DNA of 64,000 nucleotides from Dendrophyllia cribrosa (lineage: Eukaryota; Cnidaria; Anthozoa; Scleractinia; Dendrophylliidae), in the NCBI GenBank assembly GCA_024195265.1, contig JAJLRJ010000010.1:22348784-22412783 (forward strand). The letters are read 5' to 3'. The stretch's first letter is position 1, and the number at the start of each line of letters is the position of its first letter. The notes under the pieces are model-generated. The model was not told the DNA's origin. It saw only the letters and a program-made list of their open reading frames with translations, and did no database searches. Below are positions 51,583-62,445 of this stretch, in pieces. The position numbers were made by a program, and so were the translations under genes.

Positions 51583-52843
51583 ATGTTTGTTTTGTTATTT
51601 TCATTTTTTATGTATAAGACCAAAGCAGAGACATTTAAAGTGCCTATAACGATTTAATTTTTATTTTCTTATCTAAATCCACACGTCACGTAATGAACGT
51701 CTGCGAATTTTTTTTTTTTAATTTCAGCAAAACGTGAATTTTTAATGATTTTTTGAAGTCTTCGAAATCCTATTTTTTTGCGGTCGCCCCGCTGATAAGA
51801 ATGGCAACGGGATAAGTCTGTGACGTAGGTTCAGGAACCTTTGTGCATAGAAATATTCTTCTCGGGGTCAGATATGTTGTTACAGTGCGCTGCGACACCT
51901 CTTTCAGGCATTTTTGGCAATAATAAAAAAATGTCCGCTTATTTACAAGTGAGAAGGGAATAAATCTCGAACACGCGTTCCTGGACATACGTCACAGGCT
52001 CCCGTCAGACCGAGAGGAGACTAATGCGAATGGTGGACCAAAATGGCGGCAATTTTTTATTCCACCACACTATAATAATATTCGATGGCAAAAAGGGGCT
52101 GATTTCACGTCCGCTGTGTTACTTCAGTTCATTCCTCGTCGCCTTTTGTTCGATAAACTGTTACGTAAAATCCCAGTTAAGTAATACGAGGCTTGTGAAA
52201 ATATTAATATCGGAACTAAACACCCTAAGTGGAACAGCATTTCAATTTTGGTCCCAAATATTGAAAGGGAAGAAAAGCACACTAGTTTGAATGTTAAAAA
52301 AAAAAACAGATACCCCGGTGGGGAATCGAACCTAAGTGCCTTGCCATTTGAAAACCGTTTTGACTACCTCATTTTAGATTATGTTTAAAAATGTATAATA
52401 TAAACACCCTGGGTGATACATTGCATTTTAAGGCTAGAAGATTGAAAAGTTGCACACCCGTTTGACTGTAAAATAGAAAAGCCTCTCCAGCGGGGAATCG
52501 TACCACGATACTTTTTTTTGTATTTCTGGTGTTCCAAGGGGCGGAGTGCGATGCCCTACGATCATGTAAAACTGGGGAAGTAAAAACAGGGACGTGGAGA
52601 ACGCCAGGGTGAGGGAGTACCAGCTCGCCAAACTCGCCTGGGAATCGAACCCCGCCTCACCGGGAGATTAAAAAGAAAACACCGGCTACTAACTACCGTA
52701 ACTAGACTATTTAGGTAAAAAACAGTTAGGTTTGAAAAGCGACTAAAAGACTTAGTTTAGAATTTTGTCTTCTCATTGATTATCTGATTAATTTGTGTTC
52801 GGCTGACGTAGTCAAGGAACACTATTGTTATCGGGCAGGGTAT
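51583..52843. repeat. tRNA-unit segment after Val(AAC)
   Basis: Collinear with 27544-28800, including the intact DIRS target site near 52170 and tRNA 3'-half fossils at about 52314-52345, 52487-52515 and 52635-52668. No gene. Confidence 0.6.
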
Positions 52844-52996
52844 AGAGCGTTTTCACTTGACGTCATAGCAGCCATATTGGTGTTCCCGTACAAAAGAATT
52901 TTAATTAACTTCTTTTGTTAGGAACACCAACATAGCTGCCATGGCTTGTGTCATTTGAGTGCCACGGGACTGAAGGTCACGTGAGTGAAAACGCTT
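52844..52996. mobile_element. 153-bp fold-back MITE with AGCGTTTTCAC ends, TAT duplication
   Basis: Interrupts GGGTATTTTTGTC (compare 28821). TAT flanks it at 52841-52843 and 52997-52999. Inner arms GCAGCCATATTGGTGTTCC and GGAACACCAACATAGCTGCC are inverted. Unique to this unit, so it is younger than the unit duplication. Confidence 0.8.
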
Positions 52997-53853
52997 TATT
53001 TTTGTCAATAAAAGGAAATATTTCCGGTGTAACAATAGAATTGTCAATCGCAACCAAACGAAGCGAAGAACTGACGAAACCGGAAGTACAGTAGTTCTGA
53101 TAATTCTCTTACAACTCTACATTTGCTAAATACTCGAATGATATATATTCCATCTATTCCGTTTAATTAAAGACTGAATTTCAGCTAAAGAGTAGGCTAT
53201 CAAGATTTTATAATTTATCTACCACTACAAATTATTTCAGCAGTCTAACGCGAAGCGAAATCGAACGACAACTGATATCATTTCAGTTTGTTTACTTGTG
53301 ATTGAGAGAAAATATAACTGTTCATGTTTACGATTATGCTTCGATTCATTTAAATTGAAAATTGAATTACGGCTAAAGAGTAAGCGATCAAGAACTCAGA
53401 ATTTATCTGCCACTAGAATTTAGTCTTAGCCTGTCGAGCCTATCAAGATAGCATTGAAGATAGCCGAGACGCCAGCTGACGAGTGACGGTATTTTCCATA
53501 TCGTTACGTTCGATTGAAGTTTGCTGGTTAGTTTAAACCCAGCGTTCCTGCCTGTATATCTGCTCACCAGAAAATGCACTTAAATAGTTTGTCAAATAAC
53601 ATTTGCTCGTATGCTGCACAATTCACGCTACATCAGCAGAACATACGGCCCCAGTGGGGTTCTATTTTTACCCATACCTTATGGTCTTGAGCGTCTTTAT
53701 TTCTCTCTAAGAAGCAAACCGCTGGAAGATTATCTTTCTCCCTTTCATATGCATCCAAGTGCGATATTTTTGGTATCTGGGTTAGAAACTGGCATTTTTA
53801 TTACAAACAGCTGCCAAGTATCGTGTATATTTCTGAAAACTCTATTCATCGTG
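52997..53853. repeat. Unit segment up to tRNA-Val(TAC)
   Basis: As 14215-15073, with the TAC upstream module (GGTCTTGAG near 53683, CAGCTG near 53808). No gene. Confidence 0.55.
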
Positions 53854-53925
53854 GTTTCCGTAGTGTAGTGGTTATCGCGTCCGCCTTACACGCGGAAGGT
53901 CGCCAGTTCAATTCTGGCCGGAAAC
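53854..53925 (+). tRNA. tRNA-Val(TAC)
   Basis: Intact and identical to 22174 in stems and anticodon. The flank TATTATTTCTG is shared with 22246, another hint that the 21-28 kb and 52-59 kb units are the closest pair. Confidence 0.92.
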
Positions 53926-54506
53926 ACGGTTGTTATATTATTTCTGTGTACAGTATAGGGATAATGCAGAGAAAACGTTTTGTTGTCTGCACATTTTTTA
54001 TTAATTAACCAATACTTGGATTCTCAATGTCAATCCATGGTTTCTTTTGGCCACTCCTTCCTTCGATTTCTTTGGCAATTTCCCGTGAGAATCTTTCGAC
54101 CATCTTCTTTTCAATTGTCCTCTTGCTCAGAACTGTATTTCAAGGAGTTCATCGGCATTAAAATCAAACAGCCGACATGACGAAGAGCAATGGAAGGAGC
54201 TATCGTGGAGGACAGAAACAATTTTAGAAAACGTAAAAGAAGCACATTCGTTTAACTTTAAAAAGAAAGATGGTCTTCCCGGCGGAGAATCGAACCCGGT
54301 CTCCCGCGTGATACTCACCACTTTTCAGGCGAGGAATTCGACTGCTGGGAAGGAAACAATTTGTTTTTAAAATTTTTATTTACATCATGGTCTCCCGCAT
54401 CCTTATTTCACTCAGAGTAACAGTATAATTAGCATCCCCGTTCATCCTAGTAACTCAAATTTCCCATTCCTACCAGCAGTCAGATATCATTTGAAATTGT
54501 ATCGTG
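53926..54506. repeat. Spacer between Val(TAC) and Val(CAC)
   Basis: Keeps the about 300 bp that the 22.2-kb copy lost. Reverse Asp relic at about 54278-54330. No gene. Confidence 0.55.
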
Positions 54507-54578
54507 GTTTCCGTAGTGTAGTGGTTATCACGTCCGCCTCACACGCGGAAGGTCGCCAGTTCAATTCTGGCCGGAAAC
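54507..54578 (+). tRNA. tRNA-Val(CAC)
   Basis: Intact stems; anticodon loop CTCACAC (CAC). Followed by ACATTTTCTTTTAAG, a TTTT terminator. The cleanest CAC gene in the window. Confidence 0.93.
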
Positions 54579-55611
54579 ACGTGTCATACATTTTCTTTTA
54601 AGTTTTAACTCGTGAATAGATGTACACGAGTAAAACGAGTTGTACTGATCGGTTTGAAGCAAACTTTTACTTCATCAGTTGAAACGTTTTTTACTTCCGC
54701 TGACCAGCGCATAAGCCTTCAAGCTCTGGAAAATTAAAACCGATCTGCGGACTTCGAACGGATTTTTCAAGACTGAGGAAGCGCTACAGAACGGTAAATG
54801 ATGTTTTTAAATTTATGATGTTCCGCTGCCATTTGAAAAAGTTCAAATAAATCAAATTTTGTTCCAATGAATTTTAAACATGTCTTGAAGTGACACAGCT
54901 AGATGACGTAATGTTTAATTTCGTTTACGCATCAATTCTTTGACTTCAAACTATGGGAAATTTAAACCGATCTGCGGACTTTAAATGGATTTTCCAAGAC
55001 ATAAAAAACGCTACAGCATGTAAATGTTGTTTTTAAATGTGTCACTTGCGAGCAAATCTATTTCCATAACGGCGAATTAAAAAAAACATGTCTTAGCGTG
55101 ACACAGATACGCATTGTTTGAAATAAGAGAGAACTGGAAATGGTAATGTTTCAAATGTGTTTACTTACGCAATGTACGGGACTTTCTCCTGTGGTCACAA
55201 CAAGAGTTGACTAACTAATTTTTTTTTTAAACATTGTGATCTAGAGCATCCTTATTTCACTCAGAATAGCAGGGTAATTAATATCCCGATCATCCAAGTG
55301 TGGTACTGTGGTATCTGGATTAGAACGGAAATTTTCCATCACAGCCAGCTGTGAAATATTCGGTCTAATTCTGAAAACACTATTTATCGTGGTCTCATCG
55401 TGGGTTTCGTATTTAATCAAATATATTGTGAATATAAATGATGATATATGAGCAACCTCTTAAATGTATCGCAAAAGTAACATATCTAAATGCATCACAA
55501 AAGGACAGTTGATAGCAAGGCAAGATTTCCGTATAACACCACACATTAATTATGCTTACGCGTCATTGTAAAAGAGAACAATAGCCAAAACAATAGACTG
55601 CCTTTGGGAAT
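54579..55611. repeat. Unit spacer after Val(CAC), orphan promoter module
   Basis: Matches 22598-23630; orphan tRNA-type module at about 55240-55390. No gene. Confidence 0.55.
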
Positions 55612-55761
55612 GGGCTTTTATCACGCCCCGCCATTTTGTATAAAAACAAAAGATTTACCCCAAAGCCTCGCAGTGAAAACATTGAGAACGAGGTTAAGCA
55701 GGGGAAAACAAAGCATTTTATTCTCCTGAGAATCAACATGGCCGCCGCGTGATAAAGGCCC
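55612..55761. mobile_element. 150-bp MITE (copy 3 of 3)
   Basis: Same ends, length and unit position as 16828 and 23631. Confidence 0.75.
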
Positions 55762-55840
55762 ATAGCATATATTAAACAATTTTTTTTTCCCGACAACGTT
55801 TCTTTAATAAGGTGTATATCCAAAAACATTCTTCATCGTT

Positions 55841-55912
55841 GTTTCCGTAGTGTAGTGGTTATCACGTCCGCCTAACACGCGGAAGGTCACCAGTTCAGTT
55901 CTGGCCGGAAAC
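55841..55912 (+). tRNA. tRNA-Val(AAC) type 2, T-arm changes
   Basis: Anticodon AAC. The T-arm reads ACCAG-TTCAGTT-CTGGC: the basal pair is A-C and the loop has G for A, altering box B. The copy at 23859 has a different change at the same basal pair, so both type-2 genes seem to be under relaxed constraint. Confidence 0.65.
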
Positions 55913-56437
55913 ACGGTTGCTGTATTGTTATTATTTTTATCTAAATCAATTGTATTCCCGAGTTTTATCTTTTCTTTACTAAAGTTAATGGCAAAGCAAT
56001 TGCCAGAGCTCATCTCGTGTTGTGAAACGGAACTTTTAAAATTATCCCTAAGGTACCACGGACACCCACGTTTGGTCCCAAAATTGAAAATAGAAATTTC
56101 AAACTGGTGGTGGAACATTTTGGGCCGGTTATTTAAACGAAGTGTAACTTAGACCGCGGTTTTAGAAAATTAATGGACCTTCATATCTGCTTATAAGTTG
56201 GTTATTCCAAAAGATAAATGTTTTTCTAGTTTGTGCTATAGATGTTTTTAACTCACGTGACCCTCAGTCCTGTGGGACTCAAATGACAAAAGCCATGGCG
56301 GCTATGTTGGTGCACATAACAAAAGAAGTTCATTAAAATTCATTTGTAGGTGTGCACCAACATGGCCGCCGTGACGTAACGTGAAACTGAACCACCTATA
56401 TTCCTACTTGACATTGGTTACAGTAAATAGCGTTTAA
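55913..56437. repeat. Unit spacer with GGCGGC fold-back MITE
   Basis: Matches 23931-24455. Fold-back element at about 56243-56398. No gene. Confidence 0.5.
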
Positions 56438-56819
56438 AGGAGCTATGTCATGGTGATTTTGAGGTTTTCGGGTCAAAACCGTCCCAAATTAGAACTAAGT
56501 ACCTTTGTCGTACACGAAATGCTTAAAGAACACTAACAGGAAGATATCAAGTGAATTTTAGCAGAGAAAATAAACCATAATCGGAGTTTTAGCGAATTTT
56601 CTAAGACACAAGCGATAAACTTGAAAAAATTGGCCCAATTTTTTCAAGATACAATCCATTTCCATCCTGGTCATCTGTAGCCCAAGACACTTATTTTTAC
56701 TTTTAGAGCACTAGTAGAATAATTTTAAACAAAACTGGATTCTTAGTTTTGAAATTTCACTGATATAAAGATATATTTTGGCTTTTTAAAGTAACGCTAA
56801 AAATGGTGACATAGCCCCT
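56438..56819. mobile_element. 382-bp TTAA MITE, second copy
   Basis: Same as 24456-24837 with few substitutions, flanked by TTAA (56434-56437 and 56820-56823). Confidence 0.8.
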
Positions 56820-56975
56820 TTAAATATTAGGGTTGGCCAGATTGAAATGGGGTAAAACCGCGGTTTTGTAAACCACCGTCTGAACATTGTTTAAATAACC
56901 GGCCCTTTGTGTTTAGTCTTGAATATTGAGAAGTAAGAAATGCACACTCGTTTGACTGGAAAATAAAAAAGTCAG

Positions 56976-57047
56976 CTCCCCGGCGGGGAATCGAACCCCG
57001 GTTTCCCGCGTGACAGGCGGGGATACTCACCACTATACTACCGAGGA
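56976..57047 (-). tRNA. tRNA-Asp(GTC)
   Basis: Identical to 24994-25065: TCCTCGG/CCGGGGA, CCCGC-CTGTCAC-GCGGG, GGTTCGATTCC. Terminator on the reverse strand is TTTTTTATTTTCC. Divergent from the neighbouring Val gene, 1.06 kb away. Confidence 0.93.
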
Positions 57048-59508
57048 ATGCGGATGTTAGAAAATAAACAGTTTTGCATGCATTATGAACAACGGATTTT
57101 GACTACTTAATTTAAAATATTGTCTTAAAGTGCACCTAACTCCCATTTTTTTCCTTTTAATCAACTCAATGTACGTTGAAAAGATGAATAGTTAAATATT
57201 TCGTGTTTTTAACGTTGCGTTAGTGAATTATAGAGGTTGGAATTTACAAAATGCTAATTAGATGACGTCAAATCAAGGATCGTTTATTATACAACTACTT
57301 GTTTCCACCTCCAAGTAATATTTTTTTACAAGTCAATTGACTATTAACAGTTTTTATTTAGTATTTCTTAAATTGATTATCCTTAAACTGTGAATTGCCT
57401 ATTGTAAATTGAAGTAGAAATAATGGTAAAGTCTTGATTTGACGTCATCTAATTAGCATTTCGTAAATTCAAATCTCTATAACTCACTAACGCGACGTTA
57501 AAAACGTGAAATATTTCACTATTCGACTTTTCAACGTACATTGAGTTGATCAAAAGAAAAACAAATTGGGGGTTAGGTGCACTTTAAAGAAATATACCGT
57601 TTTGCCGGCGCATTGACTTTGACTTTGACATTGACTTTGACATTGACCCATTGACCCGGCGATATTGTTCGTGGAAAAGCCTACCATTATTTTTTTGGTG
57701 TTGTGGTGGCTCGTTTCTATATTTCAAATGCACCATCACAACTTTAAATGTCCAATAATTCATTCTCAAAGCTCGCGACAGGCTAGCTTCGCGATCCATG
57801 TTATGACCTTGAGTAACCATCCCAAAACAATAGGTTGATTGGTATGGGATTTCGCACAACACCCTTGCGACGCATTGGTGACGTTATCTATTTTACACGA
57901 CAACAACTTTATTATAGAAAGAAAGATGCGCTTTTCAAAAGCGCCCAACAAGGAATGTTTCGGAAAACGCTTGGAATGGCGTTGTACATTTTTACCACAT
58001 CATTTTTGTCCATCCTTTTTGTCCATCCTTTTTGTCCTTCATTTTTGTCCATCATTTTGGCGCCTTTAAAGAACACTGTGAAAACCTAAACACTTTGATA
58101 TTTTCGGTTCTTTTAACTGAATATTTCAGCGGCAGAAAAATTTATAGAAAGAAATCTTATCCCCCGAATTTACAAGCTGCTTTCACCTTTCCGAATATAC
58201 ACTGTATTAGCTGACCTTACTACAATATACACTGTATTAGCTGACCTTACTACAATATACACTGTATTAGCTGACCTTACTACAATATACACTGTATTAG
58301 CTGACCTTACTATAATATACACTGTATTACCATACCACCGAAAACAAAAGGTGTAACGTTAAATTTGCCGATGTTACAATATTTTGAGGTGACATTTTAC
58401 TTAAGCATATTTTAGATTTTTTAATCTAATTTATTGCGAATTTCTTAGATGACTAACGCCTTCCGAGCAGCTTTCCACCGAAACGATGTGTTGGCTGCTT
58501 CTGACTTTTCCACTTTTTTCTGCTTTGTGGATACAGTTTTTTACTAATAAACTCTCTGATTGTCTTGAGTACAGAGTATGTCCATACTAGAGTTCTAATT
58601 TATTTGTTACGTGTCAACATGTCTCATTAATTTTAATCAAAGTGCCCTCTGAGCTATCTCCTGTGACAGGTCGGGATACTCGCTACTATACTAGCGAGGA
58701 ATTCGACTGCTGGGAAGGATACAGTTACTAGATTTAAAGGGCGATTTCCAACAACTAAAATAACACTTTGTCTCCCCATTGACTTACCGATATAATTGTT
58801 CTATACATTATGGTCTCGAGCATCCTTATTTCACCCAGAGTGGCTATTTTCGGCGTGTCCCAGAAAGTCGAGTACAACTTTTAGCTACGAACACCATAAA
58901 AACCAAGTTCTTAATTTTTTTTAAATTGTTTTCTCTAAAATGTTGGCGTTCGTTGTTTCTCAACGTAATAATACTAAGCGTCGATTCTTCTCCTGGTGTG
59001 TCTGAAGTGGATATCTTGGGTTTAAATTGCAATTTTTAACTACTTAATTTACCATTTTGTATTATCATTGACTAACGGACCAATTTTTCCTTACATTATC
59101 AATGTATTATGGTCTCGAGTATTCTTATTTCACTTAAGTCTATGATATACGGTTCAACATTTAATTTGTTGATCAACAGATGTTGAGACTGCCGTTCAAC
59201 AAATGTTGAACAGTGTGTCATGCTATGCTGAATGTTGAAATAGGCCATTCAACATGTGGAACGTTGTTGAACGAAAATAGAGACAGGCTCTATTCCGTTG
59301 AACAAGTTGCAATTTGTGAAACCGTGTATCATTCGCTTTAGACCAGAAATGTACTTGGTGCAAAAAATGGTATTCAAAGGTTAGTAGTGTATTTCTATCC
59401 CAGGTGTGATATCCTGGTATGTGGATTGGAAACACAAATTTCCCATTTCAAACAGCTGTCAAAATATTATGTATATATCCGAAAACACGACTCATCGTGG
59501 TTTCCGTA
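57048..59508. repeat. Unit spacer up to the interrupted tRNA-Val
   Basis: As 25066-27471, with about 5 copies of the 30-bp minisatellite (58192-58328), the Asp half-gene (58659-58703) and the type-1 AAC module. The last bases (59500-59508, GTTTCCGTA) are the first nine bases of a tRNA-Val cut by the next element. Confidence 0.6.
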
Positions 59509-60782
59509 GCCTGTTCCAGGCGTTAAGTTTGTGGCGCGCAAAAGAAAAATTGGGTGCAAAAGAAAAAACGAGGGGAGGCTGGGGAGAGAGAGGCGAAAGA
59601 ACGCCTGTGAAATTTGTTTTAAAAAGCTCGTGGCGGTATACCAGAGTCTGGTATACCCTCTGATCGGCTAAATTTGACACCTTTTGTCAACACTGCAGTG
59701 TTGTTGACGCAGACAAGAAATGCGCTATGGTGTGCGAAGGTCATCCTCCATCAAGTCACGCACGGTTTGAATCTGTGTTTAAAATACAGCAGCAAGCGCT
59801 TAAAGATTTCGCGCATGTGGATAGTTTACGCAAAGAACAAAAAGATTGTATTCAAAACCTGTTGCAGTCTGGGAAGAGATGTCTTCGCCATTCTTCCAAC
59901 AGGATTTGGAATGAGCTTGATCTATCAACTTTTGTCAAAGGTTAATCGCATCGCAAAGAAAAGCTGTTTCTACGATGATTCTCCGCTCGTCGAGTAAAGG
60001 ACATAAAATTGTCTCATTCCTTGCTTTTAAGGAATAGACGTAAGAATTAACTAGCATCCGTGAGATTTACGAAACAGCAACCATGCTGCAGATTATCTGT
60101 TGGATGCCAAATCAAATAACGCTATTACAAAACAACGGAGGTTTATCCAAGCTCCACTGAGACACACTACTCGTCTACAGAACTAACTAAGGAGCTAAAA
60201 GTTATTGCGAGAATTCATGATTTCATTGCAGTGGAATTTTAGACTACGGCATTTTGAGACTCGGATCTAAGACGCCTATATCCTTTGTGCTTCTGCAGTT
60301 CGTGACTTAACGTGCTATATCGGCCAAGACCTAACTCTTGGAACCAACAAAATCCTTGTTTTCAGAAACCGGCTAAATAAGAAAACTCGCGGAACTTTGG
60401 CTCCCGTGTACTTAACAGTTTTTTGGCAAAACCTACAAAACGAAGAAGGGTGGACTTGCAAATCGTTCGATAAAAAGGACGCAGTGTTTACCAACATGGA
60501 AAGCGAAGCGAAGCGAAGCGAAGCGAAGCGAAGCGACGCGAAATTGAAGGAATCGCGCGATGGGATCTTATTTCCCAGGAAGTCTACAACGATTTTGATT
60601 GACAGCTAAAAACCACAACTACTTTGCCGCTGTCGGCGGTCAAAAGTGGGCGGCGTGAGCTTTTTAAAATTAATTTCACAGGCGTTTCTTCGCCTCTCTC
60701 CCAGTTTTTCCTCGCGCCGACCCTATAGCGCCACGCGCCGCTTTTCGCTGCTCCTCACAATCTAAACGCCTGGAAGAGGCCA
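59509..60782. mobile_element. Mutator-like element carrying a RecQ helicase fragment, inserted in tRNA-Val
   Basis: TGGTTTCCGTA occurs directly before (59498-59508) and after (60783-60793) the insert: an 11-bp target duplication, in the 9-11 bp range of Mutator elements. Terminal inverted repeats begin GCCTGTTCCAGGCGTT and extend about 130 bp, through GGCGAAAGAACGCC and AAAAAGCTC to about 59640 and 60650. Inside are a helicase fragment and a GCGAA repeat (about 60505-60534). No transposase, so it is non-autonomous. Confidence 0.8.
59727..59990 (+). pseudogene. RecQ-like DNA helicase fragment (captured)
   Basis: Two frames together read SLRKEQKDCIQNLLQSGK, then FAILPTGFGMSLIYQLLSKV, matching the N-terminal helicase domain of RecQ proteins up to motif I. 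A frameshift near 59868 separates them, and the Walker A lysine is replaced by methionine (GFGMS for GFGKS). The rest of the helicase is absent. Helicases of this family unwind DNA in repair; this piece cannot. Lying wholly between the inverted repeats, it looks like a host gene piece picked up by the transposon. Confidence 0.7.
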
Positions 60783-60784
60783 TG

Positions 60785-60856
60785 GTTTCCGTAGTGTAGT
60801 GGTTATCACGTCCGCCTAATACGCGGAAGGTCGCCACTTCAAGCCTGGCCGGAAAC
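60785..60856 (+). pseudogene. tRNA-Val copy with anticodon AAT
   Basis: The complete copy on the right of the Mutator-like element, kept whole because the target duplication restores its first bases. The loop reads CTAATAC, so the anticodon is AAT, which would decode isoleucine ATT on a valine body. The T-arm is damaged: GCCAC-TTCAAGC-CTGGC has a C-C pair and box B reads ACTTC. Probably a pseudogene, but it is the only anticodon switch in the array. Confidence 0.7.
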
Positions 60857-61643
60857 ATGTTTGTTTTATTATTTCCATTTTTTATGTATAAGACCAAAGC
60901 AGAGACATTTAAAGTGCCTATAACGATTTAATTTTTATTTTCTTATCTAAATCCACACGTCACGTAAAGAACGTCTGCGAATTTTTTTCTTTTTAATTTC
61001 AGCAAAACGTGAATTTTAAATGGTTTTTTAAAGTCCTCGAAATCCTATTTTATGACGGGCTACCCGCCCCGCTGATAAGAATGGCAACGGGCTAAGTCTG
61101 TGACGTAGGTTCAGGAACCTTTGTGTTGTTACAGTGCGCTGCGACACCTCTTTCAGGCATTTTTGGCAATAATAAAAAAATGTCCGCTTATATTGCTCAG
61201 GGCTGTATTTTATGGAGTTCATCGGCATCGAAATCAAACAGCCGACATGACGAAGAGCAATGGAAGGAGCTATCGTGGAGGACAGAAACAATTTTAGAAA
61301 ATGTAAAAGAAGCAAATTCGTTTAACTTTAAAAAGAAAGATAGTCTTCCCGGCGGAGAATCGAACCCCGGTCTCCCGCCGGAAAGATGGTCTTCCCGGCG
61401 GAGAATCGAACCCCGGTCTCCCGCGTGATACTCATTACTTTTCTACCGAGGAATTCGACTGCTGGGAAGGAAACAGTTCGTTTTTAAAACCGATTTTTAA
61501 TTACATTTTTTATATATTTACATCATGGTCTCCTGCATCCTTTTTTCACTCAGAGTAACAGTGTAATTGATATCCCGTTCATCCTGGTAACTCAAATTTC
61601 CCATTCCAATCGGTAGTCAGATATCATGTGTAATTGTACTGTG
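60857..61643. repeat. Unit spacer with a large deletion and a duplicated Asp relic
   Basis: Post-AAC spacer to about 61190, then a direct jump to the TTGCTCAGGGCTGTATTTTA block that normally follows tRNA-Val(TAC); the fossils and the TAC gene are gone. Reverse-strand Asp relic appears twice in tandem (about 61345-61385 and 61386-61426, 41-bp period). No gene. Confidence 0.6.
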
Positions 61644-61715
61644 GTTTCCTTAGTGTAGTGGTTATCACGTCCGCATCACACGCGAAAGGTCGCCAATTCA
61701 ATTCTGGCCGGAAAC
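61644..61715 (+). pseudogene. Degraded tRNA-Val(CAC)
   Basis: Anticodon CAC is kept but there are five or more changes: acceptor GTTTCCT, loop ATCACAC, anticodon stem TCCGC/GCGAA with a mismatch, T-stem GCCAA/CTGGC with a mismatch. Not expected to fold properly. Confidence 0.7.
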
Positions 61716-62212
61716 ACGTGTCATATATTTTCTTTTAATTTTTAACTCGTGAACACACGAGTAAAACGAGTTATACTGATCGGTTTGAAGCAAAATTTTA
61801 TTCCGCTGACCAGCGCATAAGCCTTCAAGCTCTGGAAAATTAAAATCGATCTGCGGACTTCGAACAGATTTTTCAAGACTTAGGAAACATTACAGAACGG
61901 CCAATGTTGTTTTTAAATTTGTGATGTTCCGCTGCCATTTGTAAAAGTTCAAATTAATCAAATTTTTCTTAAAGTGACAGAACTAGATGACGTAATGTTT
62001 AATTTTGTTTACGCATCAATTCTTTCACTTCAAACTATGGGAAATTTAAACCGATCTGCGGACTTTGGATTTTTCAAGACATAAAAAACGCTACAGCATG
62101 TAAATGTTGTTTTTAAATGTGTAGCTTGCGAGCAAATCTATTTCCATAACGGCGAATTAAAAAATATGTCTTAACGTGACACAGATACGCATTGTTTGAA
62201 ATAAGAGAGTTT
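61716..62212. repeat. Last unit segment, after Val(CAC)
   Basis: Matches 15795-16340 with deletions; shows the intact LINE target ACGAGTTATACTGATCGG near 61763. It ends in a tandem repeat of GTTTGAAATAAGAGAG at about 62193-62226. No gene. Confidence 0.55.
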
Positions 62213-62317
62213 GAAATAAGAGAGTGGTGCTGCGTCGGTGGGGGAATGAAACACGAGAATTTAGTTTTATCGACTGAGTCGATAACGTAAATTGACCACC
62301 GTAAAAAGATTCAAATA

Positions 62318-62352
62318 GCTGACGTTTCGAGCGCTAGCCCTTCGTCGGAGCG
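62318..62352 (-). ncRNA. Hammerhead ribozyme-like motif
   Basis: Read in reverse: GCT, then CCGACGA, a four-pair stem II (GGGC/GCTC) with loop TAGC, then CGAAAC, GTC and AGC. This is the hammerhead order CUGANGA - stem II - GAAA - (short stem III) - NUH, with the outer GCT/AGC as stem I and GUC as cleavage triplet. The position equivalent to U4 is C, which should weaken catalysis. Penelope-like elements are known to carry small hammerheads in their terminal repeats, which fits the location. Confidence 0.5.
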
Positions 62353-62445
62353 AAGCAAGGAATTGTGGGTAGTGTGTGGTTTATATAGTAAGCTGTGGAG
62401 CTACGCTATTGGTGGAAATTTGGTGACGTGAAAAACAAATGTAAA

